This document shows, in pieces, positions 9,644-18,670 of a stretch of DNA of 64,000 nt. Position numbers and translations under genes: made by a program. This stretch comes from Rosistilla carotiformis (GTDB lineage: Bacteria; Planctomycetota; Planctomycetia; Pirellulales; Pirellulaceae). Under the pieces are notes generated by a model, which saw only the letters and a list, made by a program, of their open reading frames with translations, had not been told where the DNA came from and did not search any database. Position 1 is the first letter of the stretch. The number at the start of each line of letters is the position of its first letter. The stretch lies in NCBI RefSeq assembly GCF_007753095.1, contig NZ_CP036348.1:2976001-3040000 (forward strand), written 5' to 3'.

Positions 9644-10822
9644 CTAATCGACAGTTCGCGCGGCGGCAGCTCCCAAGCCCATCGCCAGCTTCAGGACCGC
9701 AACCGCCATCAGATACAGAATCGAGCAGGTCCAGGCTCCCGTCAAATCGAAGAGGCTGCCGAACAGCAAGGGACCTGTCCCGGCGATCAAATAGCCGATC
9801 GACTGGGCCATCCCCGACAACTCGGTTGCCGTCTCTGGGTGCCGGGTTCGCAGCACGATAAACAGCAGGGCCAACCCAAACGATCCGCCCAACACAAGAC
9901 CGATCAACGAAACCCAGAGCGCGATCCAGCCCGCCGGATTGGCCAGCAAGCCAACAAGGCCCACTGCTTCTACCGAGGCTAAAAGCCAAATGATGCCACG
10001 CTGGTCCGGCTTGCGCCCCGCGAGGGTAGGAATGATCAACGAACCGACGATCCCCATCCCTTGCGACAGCGAGAGCATCCAGCCCGAAAACGATGCGTCA
10101 TACCCTCGGCTGATCAAGATCGCTGGCAACCACGCCAAGACCGCATAGTAGGTGAGCGATTGGAGGCCCATAAAAAAGGCGACCTGCCAGGCCAATCGCG
10201 ACCCGCCCAAATCTTTCATCGCTTTTGCAAAGCTTCGATTTGGCTCCGATCTCGTCAACCGACGCACCTGCGGCAACCACGCCACAAAAGCGATCGCGGC
10301 CGGAATCGCCCAGATCCCCAGCGCCCCGCGCCAACCGAGCCCCAATCCGTTGGCCAACGGGATACTCAATCCCGCTGCCATCGACGCGCCCAAGGCCATC
10401 CCGCTCGAATAGAGACTTGTGACAAACCCGGAATTCGCGGCAAAGTTGCGTTTCGTGATGCTCGGCAGCAGCACGTTCCCAAACGCGATCGCAATCCCCA
10501 GACAGAGCGTCCCAAAATACAGGGCAGGGAGCCACGCGACGTATCGGATCGCGATCCCGAAGGCCAGCAACGCCAACGCTCCGAGCAACGTACCGCCGAT
10601 CCCCAAACGCCGCGTGAACAGCGGGGTCAGGGTCGATATGACACCAAACGCGATCAACGGCAGCGTCGTCAGCAATCCCAATTGCGAACTGGATAGCCCA
10701 GTCGATTGCCGGATCTCTTCCACCAAAGGACCAACGCTCGCCAACGCAGGCCGGAGATTGACAGCGACAAGCAGGATGCCGGCGAGCAACAACAGATTCA
10801 TCGGTTGCGAAGGAACCACCAT
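9644..10822 (-). CDS. MFS transporter, CynX/NimT (cyanate/nitroimidazole) type
   Basis: An integral membrane protein of ~392 residues with about 12 hydrophobic segments. The N-terminal NLRPALASVGPLVEEI signature and TTLPLIAFG are typical of the CynX/NimT branch of the major facilitator superfamily, named for E. coli cyanate and 2-nitroimidazole exporters. The real substrate of most members is unknown. Possible starts are a GTG at 10831 and ATGs at 10822 and 10801, none with a strong ribosome-binding site; all keep the first transmembrane helix. It stands alone between repeat-containing intergenic regions. No cyanase gene is near, so cyanate transport is not supported by context. Confidence 0.85.
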   Translation of the reverse strand: MVVPSQPMNLLLLAGILLVAVNLRPALASVGPLVEEIRQSTGLSSSQLGLLTTLPLIAFGVISTLTPLFTRRLGIGGTLLGALALLAFGIAIRYVAWLPALYFGTLCLGIAIAFGNVLLPSITKRNFAANSGFVTSLYSSGMALGASMAAGLSIPLANGLGLGWRGALGIWAIPAAIAFVAWLPQVRRLTRSEPNRSFAKAMKDLGGSRLAWQVAFFMGLQSLTYYAVLAWLPAILISRGYDASFSGWMLSLSQGMGIVGSLIIPTLAGRKPDQRGIIWLLASVEAVGLVGLLANPAGWIALWVSLIGLVLGGSFGLALLFIVLRTRHPETATELSGMAQSIGYLIAGTGPLLFGSLFDLTGAWTCSILYLMAVAVLKLAMGLGAAAARTVD

Positions 10823-10831
10823 CGAAGGCAC

Positions 10832-11319
10832 GGGCTCAGGTTCGCGCTGTGGGACGTGGTCGACGCAATCCTGCCGCTGGACGACCTCCGTTGAATTCGG
10901 ACTTTCGATACTGAACCTTCCCTATGGAATCTGAGGACGCAGGCCGGATGCTGCTGAATGCCAGCGTTGCAGTCTACCGTCGGCCCCACGAACCCGTCGA
11001 GCGCCCCCTCAAGAAACACGATCCACGGCCAGCATGCAAAGGGCTCGCCGACGCCCTCCCAAAGCTGTGAATTCAAGGTTTAACTTAGGGACAGGCATCA
11101 AACTCGGGTGAGCGGCGACACCTTTACAGATGGGAGCCAGGGAATGCAAATCCTCACTCCACTGGTCTGCGACTGCTCGACGCCACCCGCTGCATGTATC
11201 GCGAAGGCCAAGCGAATTATAGAAGCGGGCGTCAAAGAGACCTTCGATCGCCCCCTGGCAACGCTTTCGAGCTCGCCCAATCGAGCATCAGGTAGTGTGC
11301 CAGATGTCACGTTATCGCG
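10832..11319. other. Intergenic stretch holding one repeat copy
   Basis: Apart from repeat copy C near 11087, I see no gene here. Frames open across it have low-quality composition (runs of Arg/Ser/Cys, no ribosome-binding site). The segment separates divergently oriented genes and should contain the promoter of the transporter. Confidence 0.4.
11087..11131 (+). repeat. GGGACAGG-type dispersed repeat, copy C
   Basis: AGGGACAGGCATCAAACTCG followed by GGTGAGCGGCGACACCTTTAC. Same orientation and near-identical to copy B. It lies ~280 bp upstream of the HNH gene pair. Confidence 0.65.
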
Positions 11320-11348
11320 TTGCTGTCGTTGCCGACTGATCATATAAT
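11320..11348 (+). promoter_or_regulatory. Sigma-70-like promoter of the small-protein/HNH pair
   Basis: TTGCTG (11320-11325) and a perfect TATAAT (11343-11348) are separated by exactly 17 bp, about 63 bp before the ATG at 11412. An AGGTGA ribosome-binding site lies 6 bases before that ATG. This is one of the clearest vegetative promoters in the window. Confidence 0.55.
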
Positions 11349-11411
11349 TAAATGTTCTTTGCATTTGCCATCGCAAAGGGCAATTGGCTGCGATCACATA
11401 GGTGAGCGAAA

Positions 11412-11672
11412 ATGACGATTCTTGACTCAGCTAGCCTGCACAGATTTCTAGTTCACTTTACCGATACGCTTACGCCCGAGCTGGCTCTTCAATTCTCGGA
11501 GCTTTCAACAGATCCAAATTTCCAGCAGCGATTGGATGAACTAGGTGCCAAAGCGAACGAGGGTGAGCTAACGGATCAAGAGCAACGAGAATACGACACC
11601 TACATTGAGGCGATGGATGTCGTAGCATTATTGAAAGTCAAGACACTCGCAAAGTCTAACAAAACCGGTTGA
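11412..11672 (+). CDS. Small acidic helical protein paired with HNH nuclease
   Basis: An 86-residue, predominantly helical and acidic protein with a central LGAKANEGELTDQEQREYDTY segment. I recall similar small proteins encoded just before HNH nuclease genes in cyanobacteria and planctomycetes, with no assigned function. The gene has an AGGTGA ribosome-binding site and the promoter at 11320-11348. It ends 10 bp before the HNH gene, so the two are certainly co-transcribed. The arrangement resembles an antitoxin- or immunity-first toxin module, but that is inference from gene order and size only. Confidence 0.75.
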   Translation: MTILDSASLHRFLVHFTDTLTPELALQFSELSTDPNFQQRLDELGAKANEGELTDQEQREYDTYIEAMDVVALLKVKTLAKSNKTG

Positions 11673-11682
11673 GCAGCAAGGA

Positions 11683-12087
11683 ATGGATGCTAACCTTCGC
11701 GAGTACGTCGTTGATCGTTCGCAAGGTTTTTGCGAATACTGCCTTATCTCACAGCGATACTTCAGTGAGCGGTTTCAAATCGAACACGTAATTGCCCATC
11801 AGCACCGAGGCGAAACAATCGCCTCGAATTTGGCAATCGCGTGCTCGCGATGCAACCGACACAAAGGACCAAACTTAGCTGGTATCGATCCGGAAAGTGG
11901 TGCTTTGACTCGGTTGTTTAATCCTCGTTCCGATACTTGGATTGAACACTTTGTCCAGCGGTCAAGCGGTATCATCGAAGGATTAACGGCTATTGGTCGA
12001 ACCACCACTTACGTTCTGGATTTTAACGCAGAGCGACGTGTCGAACTGCGAGCCGCCATCGAAAAGCTGGCTACCAAGGAACTCTGA
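11683..12087 (+). CDS. HNH endonuclease family protein
   Basis: A 134-residue protein with a complete HNH/zinc-finger core. CEYC is at residues 17-20, IEHVIAHQHRG carries the catalytic-type His35 with a further His39, Asn49 sits in the SNLAIAC segment, and CSRC-x2-H is at 54-60. The two CxxC pairs should bind a structural zinc. HNH domains cut DNA in restriction, homing and toxin systems, and this compact form has no extra recognition domain. It is the second gene of a two-gene operon behind the 86-residue protein, and repeat sequences flank the pair. The nuclease fold is confident; its biological target is unknown. Confidence 0.85.
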   Translation: MDANLREYVVDRSQGFCEYCLISQRYFSERFQIEHVIAHQHRGETIASNLAIACSRCNRHKGPNLAGIDPESGALTRLFNPRSDTWIEHFVQRSSGIIEGLTAIGRTTTYVLDFNAERRVELRAAIEKLATKEL

Positions 12088-12122
12088 TCACAAATGCTGC
12101 AATGCTTGCTAAATGTGGCAAC

Positions 12123-12145
12123 TTGGGGACACGCACTAACAGTTC
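12123..12145 (+). repeat. Degenerate GGGGACA repeat, copy D
   Basis: TTGGGGACACGCACTAACAG resembles the core of copies A-C but is more diverged. It lies 36 bp after the HNH stop, in the 148-bp gap before the convergent serine hydrolase gene. Confidence 0.35.
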
Positions 12146-12235
12146 CAACGCGCAGCGGTGTCTGGCGACTTAGCTTCTAACCTAATGTCAATTCGACGCC
12201 GCCCGAACTGCGACGTCGCGCTCGAGCTTTGAATC

Positions 12236-13363
12236 TCAGCGGCCGATGATCGTGGCTATTTCGCCAGCCAAACGATTGACTGATCCCTTGCCGTCGGGAT
12301 ACAGCCGGCTGCTTAAAAAGACAAACACGCGATCTTTTTCGGGGTCGATCCAGAGGACCGTTCCCGTGAATCCGCCGTGCCCGACGGCGGAGTCGGAGAA
12401 GGTGGTTCCGCGATTCGACGAGTAGGGGCTTTGGTGATCCCAGCCCGGAGTCCGCGTGCCGCGCGGCACGCGATGCGGTTGGATCATCGCGGCGATTGTT
12501 TTTTGATCCAATACGCGTGGAGCTGATGTCGTCTCGTCATCGACGCTCAGGATCATCTGGCCGTAGCGGACCAAATCCTCCGCCGTCGAAAAGAGTCCCG
12601 CGTGACCGGCGACTCCGTCCAACAAGGCCGCTCGCGGGTCGTGAACCTTTCCACGCAACAGCGCTCCATCGCGCGGTTCGGTTGCCGCGATCCGGTCGCG
12701 CAAAGCGGGATCGGGGTTATAGGATGTCGTTTCCATTCCCATCGGCTGAAAGATCTCTTCCTGCGTAAATTGATCCAACGTTGTGCCGCTGACCCGTTCG
12801 ACCAGCTTGCCCAAGATCAGGAAGCCGACGTCGCTGTAGGCGAACTTCTCACCGCGCTCGGACCTCGGCTTCAATGCAAACAAGCGTTCCCACGCCACAT
12901 CGATCCCCTGTTGATAATCGCGGATCGAATTGTCGGGGATCATGCCTCCGACGTGTAACATCAGATCGCGAACCGTGATCGCTTCTTTGCCCGCGTCCGC
13001 AAATTCGGGAAGGTATTTGGCGACAGGTTGATCGAGATCGACTTCGCCCCGTTGCACCAAAAGCATCACCGACGTCGCCGTCGCGACCGGCTTGGTCAGC
13101 GAAGCGAGATCGAAGATCGTGTCGGTCGTCAAGGCTTCGCGAGTCGGATCGATTTGACGATCGCCAAACGCACGCAGGTACAAGATCTTTGTCGAATCGG
13201 CGACGGCAACCACCGCGCCGGGCAGCTGGCCCGCTTCGATACCGCGTCGAACAATCGGTTCGATCGCATCGAAACGGGAGTCGTCGGAATCGGCAGCGCG
13301 GACGGCGACGACGGATACGAGCGAGAATAGGATCAGCAAACTGCACTGGACGAGCATCTTCAT
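12236..13363 (-). CDS. Secreted serine hydrolase, beta-lactamase/class C fold
   Basis: A 375-residue protein with a Sec signal peptide (MKMLVQCSLLILFSLVSVVA). The catalytic SxxK is SLTK, inside FDLASLTKPVA. The second motif is YSD in place of the usual YxN. A C-terminal HGGFTG supplies the HxG-type motif. Family members are beta-lactamases, D-amino acid peptidases and esterases; FDLASLTKP is typical of the esterase/PBP4-like group, so a true beta-lactamase is unlikely. The ATG at 13363 follows an AAAAAAGG stretch. The frame remains open upstream to 13561 without a signal peptide. It diverges from the SGNH hydrolase gene. Confidence 0.88.
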   Translation of the reverse strand: MKMLVQCSLLILFSLVSVVAVRAADSDDSRFDAIEPIVRRGIEAGQLPGAVVAVADSTKILYLRAFGDRQIDPTREALTTDTIFDLASLTKPVATATSVMLLVQRGEVDLDQPVAKYLPEFADAGKEAITVRDLMLHVGGMIPDNSIRDYQQGIDVAWERLFALKPRSERGEKFAYSDVGFLILGKLVERVSGTTLDQFTQEEIFQPMGMETTSYNPDPALRDRIAATEPRDGALLRGKVHDPRAALLDGVAGHAGLFSTAEDLVRYGQMILSVDDETTSAPRVLDQKTIAAMIQPHRVPRGTRTPGWDHQSPYSSNRGTTFSDSAVGHGGFTGTVLWIDPEKDRVFVFLSSRLYPDGKGSVNRLAGEIATIIGR

Positions 13364-13652
13364 CGGCGGGACCTTTTTTGTGCAAAGGGAAAAGACGGGG
13401 CGTTCCAAGTTCGTCGCTGACGATCGCCAATGCAAGCGGGCAACGCCCGATTCTCGATCGCTTCGGAACATTGGGTTCGCCACGGTCACGCGAACAATCG
13501 CCGGGCGAATGGTTGAGCAGATGTAAAACCAGAGTCGCAGCCAAGAATTCTCAGCCGTCAATTCGCGTCGGCGGATTCAACGAGATATGATTTCCCTACC
13601 TTCCAACATTCGTTATCCCTCGCCTCTCCCTCCCGCCGACGAGACTCCTCTC

Positions 13653-14789
13653 ATGATCCGAAATGTTTGCACGCTCCTAATGTTTTGCCTGGTCGTTCCC
13701 GCCTGGGGGCAACAGACTGAAACCGATCTTCAGCTGACCCTGCCACCGGAAATCTATGCCGTTCCGGGGGTCCCAACGAATATCTACTTCGACAACATCG
13801 TGCTCACGCAGACTCCCGACAAATTCCGCTTCGACGTCGTCTGCGACTTTGGCCAATCCGAACAACACCATTGGACTTGGACGCCAACCGCTGGGGATGT
13901 CGGCGTCTACCCGCTACGTGTCGACCTCTATGCAGCCGATGGCACATTGTTGGACTCCGCGTCGAGCGTATTGCGTGTGACGGCGGGAGCTGCATCGCCC
14001 AGCCCTGAACCGATTCGAATTTTGATCATCGGTGACAGCCTGACGCACGCGTCGGCCTACCCCAACGAGATCGCGAGGCTGATGACGGAAGAGGCGAAGC
14101 AACCTTGGAGGATGCTGGGAACCCATAAGCCCGCATCGGCCGCAGCGGATGTCGCGCACGAAGGTTACGGCGGATGGACCTGGTGGAACTTTGTCAACAA
14201 ATACGAACCGAATCCCGACGGCACGTACCGTAAACGAAGCAGCCCCTTTGTCTTTTTGAACGACGAATCGAAGCCGGTTCTCGACATGCCTCGCTACTTC
14301 AAAGAGCAGTGCGATGGCCAGTTGCCCGACTACGTCGTGATCAAACTGGGGATCAATGATCTGTTCACTGCACCCGCGGGGGACGTCGCGGGGATCGATG
14401 CCAAGATCGATACCGTGTTTGGATACGCCGACCAATTGATCGCCGCCATCCGCTCGGCGGCGCCCGACGCGACGATCGGCATCTGTCTGACCACGCCTCC
14501 CAACGCGCGGCAGGAAGCGTTTGAAGCGAACTACAAGGATCGCTATTCGCGTTGGGGTTGGAAACAGATTCAACATCAACTGGTTCAGCGGCAGATGAAG
14601 TACATCGCCGACAAATCGGACCCGCAGATCCAGATCGTCCCCACGCAATTGAATCTCGATCCCGTCGACGGCTATCCCGCCAACAACGGTGTGCACCCTA
14701 ACAAGTCGGGATACCAGCAGATCGGCGGTTCGATCTACGCCTGGCTGCAGCATGAGTTGGCCGCAGCGGCCGCGAGGTCGGGCGAGTAA
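13653..14789 (+). CDS. Secreted SGNH/GDSL-family hydrolase
   Basis: A 378-residue protein with a signal peptide (IRNVCTLLMFCLVVPAWG). It has a beta-rich N-terminal domain of ~110 residues followed by an SGNH hydrolase domain. Block I is ILIIGDSLTHA with the nucleophilic serine, block III is KLGINDLF with the Asn, and block V is NNGVHPNKSGY with the catalytic His. Members are esterases or lipases, often deacetylating polysaccharides; the substrate is not evident. The ATG at 13653 was chosen because it starts the signal peptide; an ATG at 13587 would add 22 non-signal residues. It diverges from the serine hydrolase gene. Confidence 0.85.
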   Translation: MIRNVCTLLMFCLVVPAWGQQTETDLQLTLPPEIYAVPGVPTNIYFDNIVLTQTPDKFRFDVVCDFGQSEQHHWTWTPTAGDVGVYPLRVDLYAADGTLLDSASSVLRVTAGAASPSPEPIRILIIGDSLTHASAYPNEIARLMTEEAKQPWRMLGTHKPASAAADVAHEGYGGWTWWNFVNKYEPNPDGTYRKRSSPFVFLNDESKPVLDMPRYFKEQCDGQLPDYVVIKLGINDLFTAPAGDVAGIDAKIDTVFGYADQLIAAIRSAAPDATIGICLTTPPNARQEAFEANYKDRYSRWGWKQIQHQLVQRQMKYIADKSDPQIQIVPTQLNLDPVDGYPANNGVHPNKSGYQQIGGSIYAWLQHELAAAAARSGE

Positions 14790-15362
14790 TAACGAGAAAT
14801 GCTCGCGATGCCTACGATCTGATTTTCCGTCGTCGCGCGGCTACATTGCGCGGCGTCGGCGCGGGGAAGTTTTCCGGACCGGCGCGTCGCCAAAACCAAT
14901 ATGGGGTGGCAGCTTCGGGCATCGGTTTGATTCGTTCGCGGACGCGGTTGCACTGGCGACTCCATTCCAATGGAGAGATTTCCCCGGCGCTTCGGCTATC
15001 CAATCGCGACCAAGTCCAGCTCCGATTCGGGCCCCACATTGGCCGGCCTCTGACCGTGACCATCCGGACTTTGAAGTTGCAAGCGTTCGAAGCAAGGTAA
15101 CGCTGCGGACGTCCATGGAGCGTGGTCGGGCTTCAAGCATGGGTACCGGATGGCGATCCACCAATGCAGGGGGGCGGTGTTGACGTTCTTTGGCACCCGA
15201 AGCAACATTAGCCCCGTGTAAGGGCGTTCGAGGCGAATTCTAAACGCAATCTTAATGTTTGGTGTTGCGAATGGGCTTCGAATCGCGAGCTTCCATGGCT
15301 TCAATTTTGCCATTCGCCCATGGCCAGGCCGTGGTTTCGCGCTCGCTCGTTTGTTTTTATTT
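14790..15362. other. Intergenic stretch without a supported gene
   Basis: About 570 bp with GC-rich sequence resembling decayed coding DNA. Frames exist in several phases, including ~107 and ~126 codons on the minus strand, but none has a ribosome-binding site or a recognisable domain. The DUF1559 promoter is expected at the right end. Confidence 0.4.
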
Positions 15363-15382
15363 CCGGCAACATTCATTGCCGG
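15363..15382. promoter_or_regulatory. Perfect inverted repeat before the DUF1559 gene
   Basis: CCGGCAA and TTGCCGG are separated by 6 bases and lie ~33 bp before the chosen ATG. This could be an operator or a hairpin in the 5' leader near the ribosome-binding site (TAGGAA). Confidence 0.35.
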
Positions 15383-15414
15383 ATAGTCCCTTCGTTTTTA
15401 GGAATATGGTCACT

Positions 15415-16407
15415 ATGGTCCGCAAAGGATTTACGCTCGTTGAATTATTGGTCGTTATCGCAATTATTGGAATTTTGGTCGGGCTGTTGTTGCCAGCGGT
15501 TCAATCGGCGCGCGAAGCAGCGCGACGGATGCAGTGCAGCAACAACCTGAAACAGATCGGATTGGCGATTCACAATTACCATGACACCTATCAAAGCATG
15601 CCTCCAGGACATGTCAACGTGGGTGGCACCATGGCCAACGCCGACCCCGATTACCGCTGGGGCTGGAACGCCCAGATTTTGCCGTTCATCGAACAGCAAG
15701 CGGTTCTCGACGCGATTCACTTTGGCAATTGGAATATCCGTTCGTGTGCCGACAACGCGACCACCCGCGCTGCGATGGCGAATCCTATCTCGGCATATCG
15801 TTGTCCCTCGGATATTGCGCCGGAAACCAACAATGAGTGTCCGATGGCAAGCCAACGAACCGCGACGTCCAACTACATCGGCGTTCACACAAGCGATTAT
15901 TGGCTTGATCAAGCCTGCTCCGATAGCCAACAACGGGGTGGATGCTTCTACGGCGAAGGAGTTGTCAAATTTCGCGACGTGTTGGACGGCCTTAGCAATA
16001 CGTTGATGGTGGGTGAACGCAAATGGCAGACACGCGACAAAAATGGTCAAGTCGAGACGTCGGGAGCTGCCCACGCATTTGGCATTGTTCGCTGGGACGA
16101 CTGGCATCGCGGCTACATTTATGGCATCGGTGTCTATCGTCAGAACATGGATGGATTGGATTTCCTTAATGGCAGTACGAACCGCACCAAGCAAGGCTTC
16201 TCGAGCTTTCATCCCGGTGGTGCCCAGTGGGTGTTGGCCGACGGTAGCGTTACTTTCCTGGCCAATACGATCGATGCTCATTTCGACTCGCGGGGAGTTC
16301 AAGCGGATCCCACCGGTAGCGTTACCGATACGACGCGCCGTGTGATCGATACCGTTTGGGAACGTCTGCTTGCACGTGCGGATGGCCAGCCAGTCGCCCG
16401 CCCGTAG
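15415..16407 (+). CDS. DUF1559 protein with prepilin-type N-terminal methylation motif
   Basis: A 330-residue protein starting with a type IV prepilin signal: a short basic leader, [16 protein letters not shown], and a hydrophobic stalk helix. The PilD-like peptidase would cut after the glycine and methylate the phenylalanine. After [18 protein letters not shown] comes the planctomycete-expanded DUF1559 domain, with [15 protein letters not shown] near the start and [16 protein letters not shown] near the end. These pseudopilin-like proteins number in the dozens per planctomycete genome and their role is unknown. An alternative ATG lies at 15406; the TAGGAA site fits 15415 better. A small lipoprotein gene follows 55 bp downstream. 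Confidence 0.92.
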   Translation: MVRKGFTLVELLVVIAIIGILVGLLLPAVQSAREAARRMQCSNNLKQIGLAIHNYHDTYQSMPPGHVNVGGTMANADPDYRWGWNAQILPFIEQQAVLDAIHFGNWNIRSCADNATTRAAMANPISAYRCPSDIAPETNNECPMASQRTATSNYIGVHTSDYWLDQACSDSQQRGGCFYGEGVVKFRDVLDGLSNTLMVGERKWQTRDKNGQVETSGAAHAFGIVRWDDWHRGYIYGIGVYRQNMDGLDFLNGSTNRTKQGFSSFHPGGAQWVLADGSVTFLANTIDAHFDSRGVQADPTGSVTDTTRRVIDTVWERLLARADGQPVARP

Positions 16408-16462
16408 TCGTCTTGCGATGTCAAGCTTGTCCTTCTTTTTTAGGTTGAAAGGTATTGGAATC

Positions 16463-16609
16463 ATGCGTTACTTAGGTTGTCTGTTTTTGGCCGTTCTGTT
16501 GTCCGCTGCGGGGTGTTCGGGGGAATTGGGAGTCGAAGAAACACCGATCGATCCTGCGGCCGAGGCACCCGTTGCCGAAGGGGCTGGAAGCACCAGCGAA
16601 AATCCTTAG
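16463..16609 (+). CDS. Small lipoprotein downstream of DUF1559 gene (48 aa)
   Basis: A 48-residue protein with a lipoprotein signal, MRYLGCLFLAVLLSAAGC, where LSAAGC fits the lipobox. A short acidic tail rich in Glu, Pro and Ala follows. A GAAAGG ribosome-binding site lies about 10 bases before the ATG. Tiny lipoproteins of this type often follow DUF1559 genes in planctomycetes, so the two are probably one operon. The mature peptide, ~30 residues and anchored by lipid, has no visible domain. The longer frame upstream (to 16370) overlaps the DUF1559 gene and lacks a signal peptide. Confidence 0.75.
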   Translation: MRYLGCLFLAVLLSAAGCSGELGVEETPIDPAAEAPVAEGAGSTSENP

Positions 16610-16774
16610 GCGTCGTTTGATTGGGTGAAATCGACCAACCGGCCTGCTACGATGGAGGCCGTCTTCGTTGGCGGGACGGGAATGTGGTAAGCCGGCACTG
16701 CCGCGCTCGTCTCGCCGGAGAACCTCCAATCCGTTCTTACCCGTGTTTCCTTTTCCTCAACCATCGAGCCCATC

Positions 16775-18226
16775 ATGACCTCTCGACAGCGCCGACAGTT
16801 TTTGAAGACCGCAACCGCTGGCGCCATGTTGGGACCGGCAGGTTTGTTGATTCATCAGCGGGCCAACGGAGAGGTTCTGCAAGATACGGGAAGCTTTCCC
16901 GACATCAGCCGCGGCCAAGTCGTCCGAACCAGCGGCAAGCTGGTCGATGCGGCGGCGTTTGAAGAAAACAGCCGGCGGATTCCGGTCGCCGGACACAGGC
17001 AGGTGCTGGTCTGTGGCGGTGGGCCCGCGGGAATCGCGGCGGCTTTGGCGTCAGCTCGCAGCGGAGCGAAGACGCAGCTGTTGGAGCTGGCCGGTTGCCT
17101 TGGCGGCGTTTGGACTGCGGGCATGCTGACGAAGATCCTCGATGCTGGTGGCAAGTCGGGGATTATGAAAGAGATTCTGGGGGCGCTTGCGGCCCAGGGT
17201 AGCGACGTCGCCAAAGATTCCGGCGGGACCGTCTACGATCCCGAACTGGCCAAGGTCGTCCTGGAGGAGATGTGTGTCGACGCGGGCATCGAGATCTGCC
17301 TGCACACGATGGTCGTTGGTGCGGTCGTTAACGACAAGAATCAATTGGTTGCTGTGATCACTGAATCGAAGTCGGGACGTCAGGTTTGGACCGCCGATCG
17401 CTTCATCGATTGCACCGGCGATGGCGATCTGGCTGCCCAAGCCGGCTGCCAGTTCGATCTCGGGTTTGGTGCCGATTGCGTCTGCCAACCGATGTCGATG
17501 ATGGCGTTGATCACCGGTCCAGAACCGGAAGATGTGCAGGAGTTCATTCGCGAGACGGGGGCGTCGGCGAAGCCGCGGTTTCTGAAGTTCATGCGCGATG
17601 CGGGGATCGATCCGTCCTATCGGGCTCCGACGCTGAGGCATCTGCACAGCGGAATCTATTCGATCATGACGAATCACGAATACGGCGTCTCCGCCTTTGA
17701 CGCCGCAGCGATCACCAAGGCGACGATCGAGGGGCGACGCGAAGTGCACGAGATCGTCCGCGGGCTGCGGAAACTCGGCGGCGTCTGGAAAGATTTGGCA
17801 GTCGTTGCGACAGCCGAACAGATTGGCGTTCGCGAGGGGCGACGCGTTAAAGGTCGGTACACGATTACCAGCGAAGATATCGCGACGGGACTGAAACATC
17901 CTCAATCGGTCTGCAACGCGAAGTTCCCGATCGACGTCCATTCGTTGGAGCTGGCGGGGAATCCCGAGGATATCGAAAAGCTGCGAGCGCGTGGCGTGAA
18001 GCGGTACGATATCCCGTATCCATCGTTGGTCGCGGCGGATGTCGATGGGCTGCTGATGGCCGGGCGTTGTATCAGCGGCGACTTCTTCGCCCATTCCAGC
18101 TACCGCGTCACCGGCAACGCGGTTCCGATGGGCGAAGCGGCTGGGCAAGCCGCTGCCGAATCGATCCGCCAAGGCGTGATGCCTCACGAATTGCAGTGGA
18201 AATCGGGCAGCCCACGGCCGAGCTGA
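16775..18226 (+). CDS. Tat-exported FAD-dependent oxidoreductase
   Basis: A 483-residue protein with a Tat signal (SRQRRQFLKTATAGAM). The dinucleotide-binding motif is VLVCGGGPAGIAAALASARSG, followed by a glutamate-type acidic residue in LLELAGCLGG. A second FAD-contact region, FIDCTGDGDLAAQAGC, and a late VDGLLMAGRCISGD are typical of the FAD-dependent oxidoreductase family common in planctomycetes and often linked to carbohydrate or secondary metabolism. The substrate cannot be inferred. The Tat signal implies export with bound FAD. It converges with the small hypothetical gene at 18278-18670. Confidence 0.87.
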   Translation: MTSRQRRQFLKTATAGAMLGPAGLLIHQRANGEVLQDTGSFPDISRGQVVRTSGKLVDAAAFEENSRRIPVAGHRQVLVCGGGPAGIAAALASARSGAKTQLLELAGCLGGVWTAGMLTKILDAGGKSGIMKEILGALAAQGSDVAKDSGGTVYDPELAKVVLEEMCVDAGIEICLHTMVVGAVVNDKNQLVAVITESKSGRQVWTADRFIDCTGDGDLAAQAGCQFDLGFGADCVCQPMSMMALITGPEPEDVQEFIRETGASAKPRFLKFMRDAGIDPSYRAPTLRHLHSGIYSIMTNHEYGVSAFDAAAITKATIEGRREVHEIVRGLRKLGGVWKDLAVVATAEQIGVREGRRVKGRYTITSEDIATGLKHPQSVCNAKFPIDVHSLELAGNPEDIEKLRARGVKRYDIPYPSLVAADVDGLLMAGRCISGDFFAHSSYRVTGNAVPMGEAAGQAAAESIRQGVMPHELQWKSGSPRPS

Positions 18227-18277
18227 TCGCAAGCGATTACGCTCTTCATCGATCGCATTTTTGTGCACGGGGCTGAC

Positions 18278-18670
18278 TCAGCCACCCTCGAAACGATCGA
18301 TGTCGGGTTCGCCGATCACGATCGGAGGGAGCCTTTGTCGAAGGTTTGCGAGCCGTTGTTCGAAGGACGTCGATTCCTCTGGCATTTCGTTGGTGGCGCA
18401 GTGGATGAATTGGACGGCATCGAGCAATAATTGCCGTTCGGATTGTGTGGCGATGGTGAGTTCGAGAGTGACTTTCTCATTGCCTTGGCGCTCGATAACC
18501 GTTGGTTCATACGGTAGGACTCGAAAGATCGGCTCATCGGGCACGGCGACCTTGCGCTCATAAGCTTCCTGTTGAGCGGCGTTGAGTTCGGCAAAACTCT
18601 CTTCGGTAAACTCGATCCCCGATCGGAAGATTGCCTGCAGTGCTGGGATCAGCCGGATTGCTTCAAACAT
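18278..18670 (-). CDS. Hypothetical protein, 130 aa
   Basis: I do not recognise this protein. It is soluble, acidic and probably alpha/beta, with a Phe/Glu-rich N-terminus (AIFRSGIEFTEESFAELNAA) and a central strand-like VTLELTIATQSE. GGAGG lies 11 bases before the ATG at 18670. A GTG at 18688 overlaps that site and is less likely. Composition resembles the neighbouring genes. It converges on the FAD oxidoreductase gene, with 51 bp between stops. Confidence 0.65.
   Translation of the reverse strand: MFEAIRLIPALQAIFRSGIEFTEESFAELNAAQQEAYERKVAVPDEPIFRVLPYEPTVIERQGNEKVTLELTIATQSERQLLLDAVQFIHCATNEMPEESTSFEQRLANLRQRLPPIVIGEPDIDRFEGG

Noticed and set aside
9644-10822. Cyanate transporter as a firm function
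   Set aside because: The family name comes from E. coli CynX; no cyanase or other cyanate gene lies nearby.
7360-12235. Intact insertion sequence or prophage
   Set aside because: Repeats and a composition shift are present, but no transposase, integrase, tRNA attachment site or target duplication could be found.
14996-15376. 126-codon minus-strand frame before the DUF1559 gene
   Set aside because: No ribosome-binding site or domain; it overlaps the expected promoter and leader of the DUF1559 gene.
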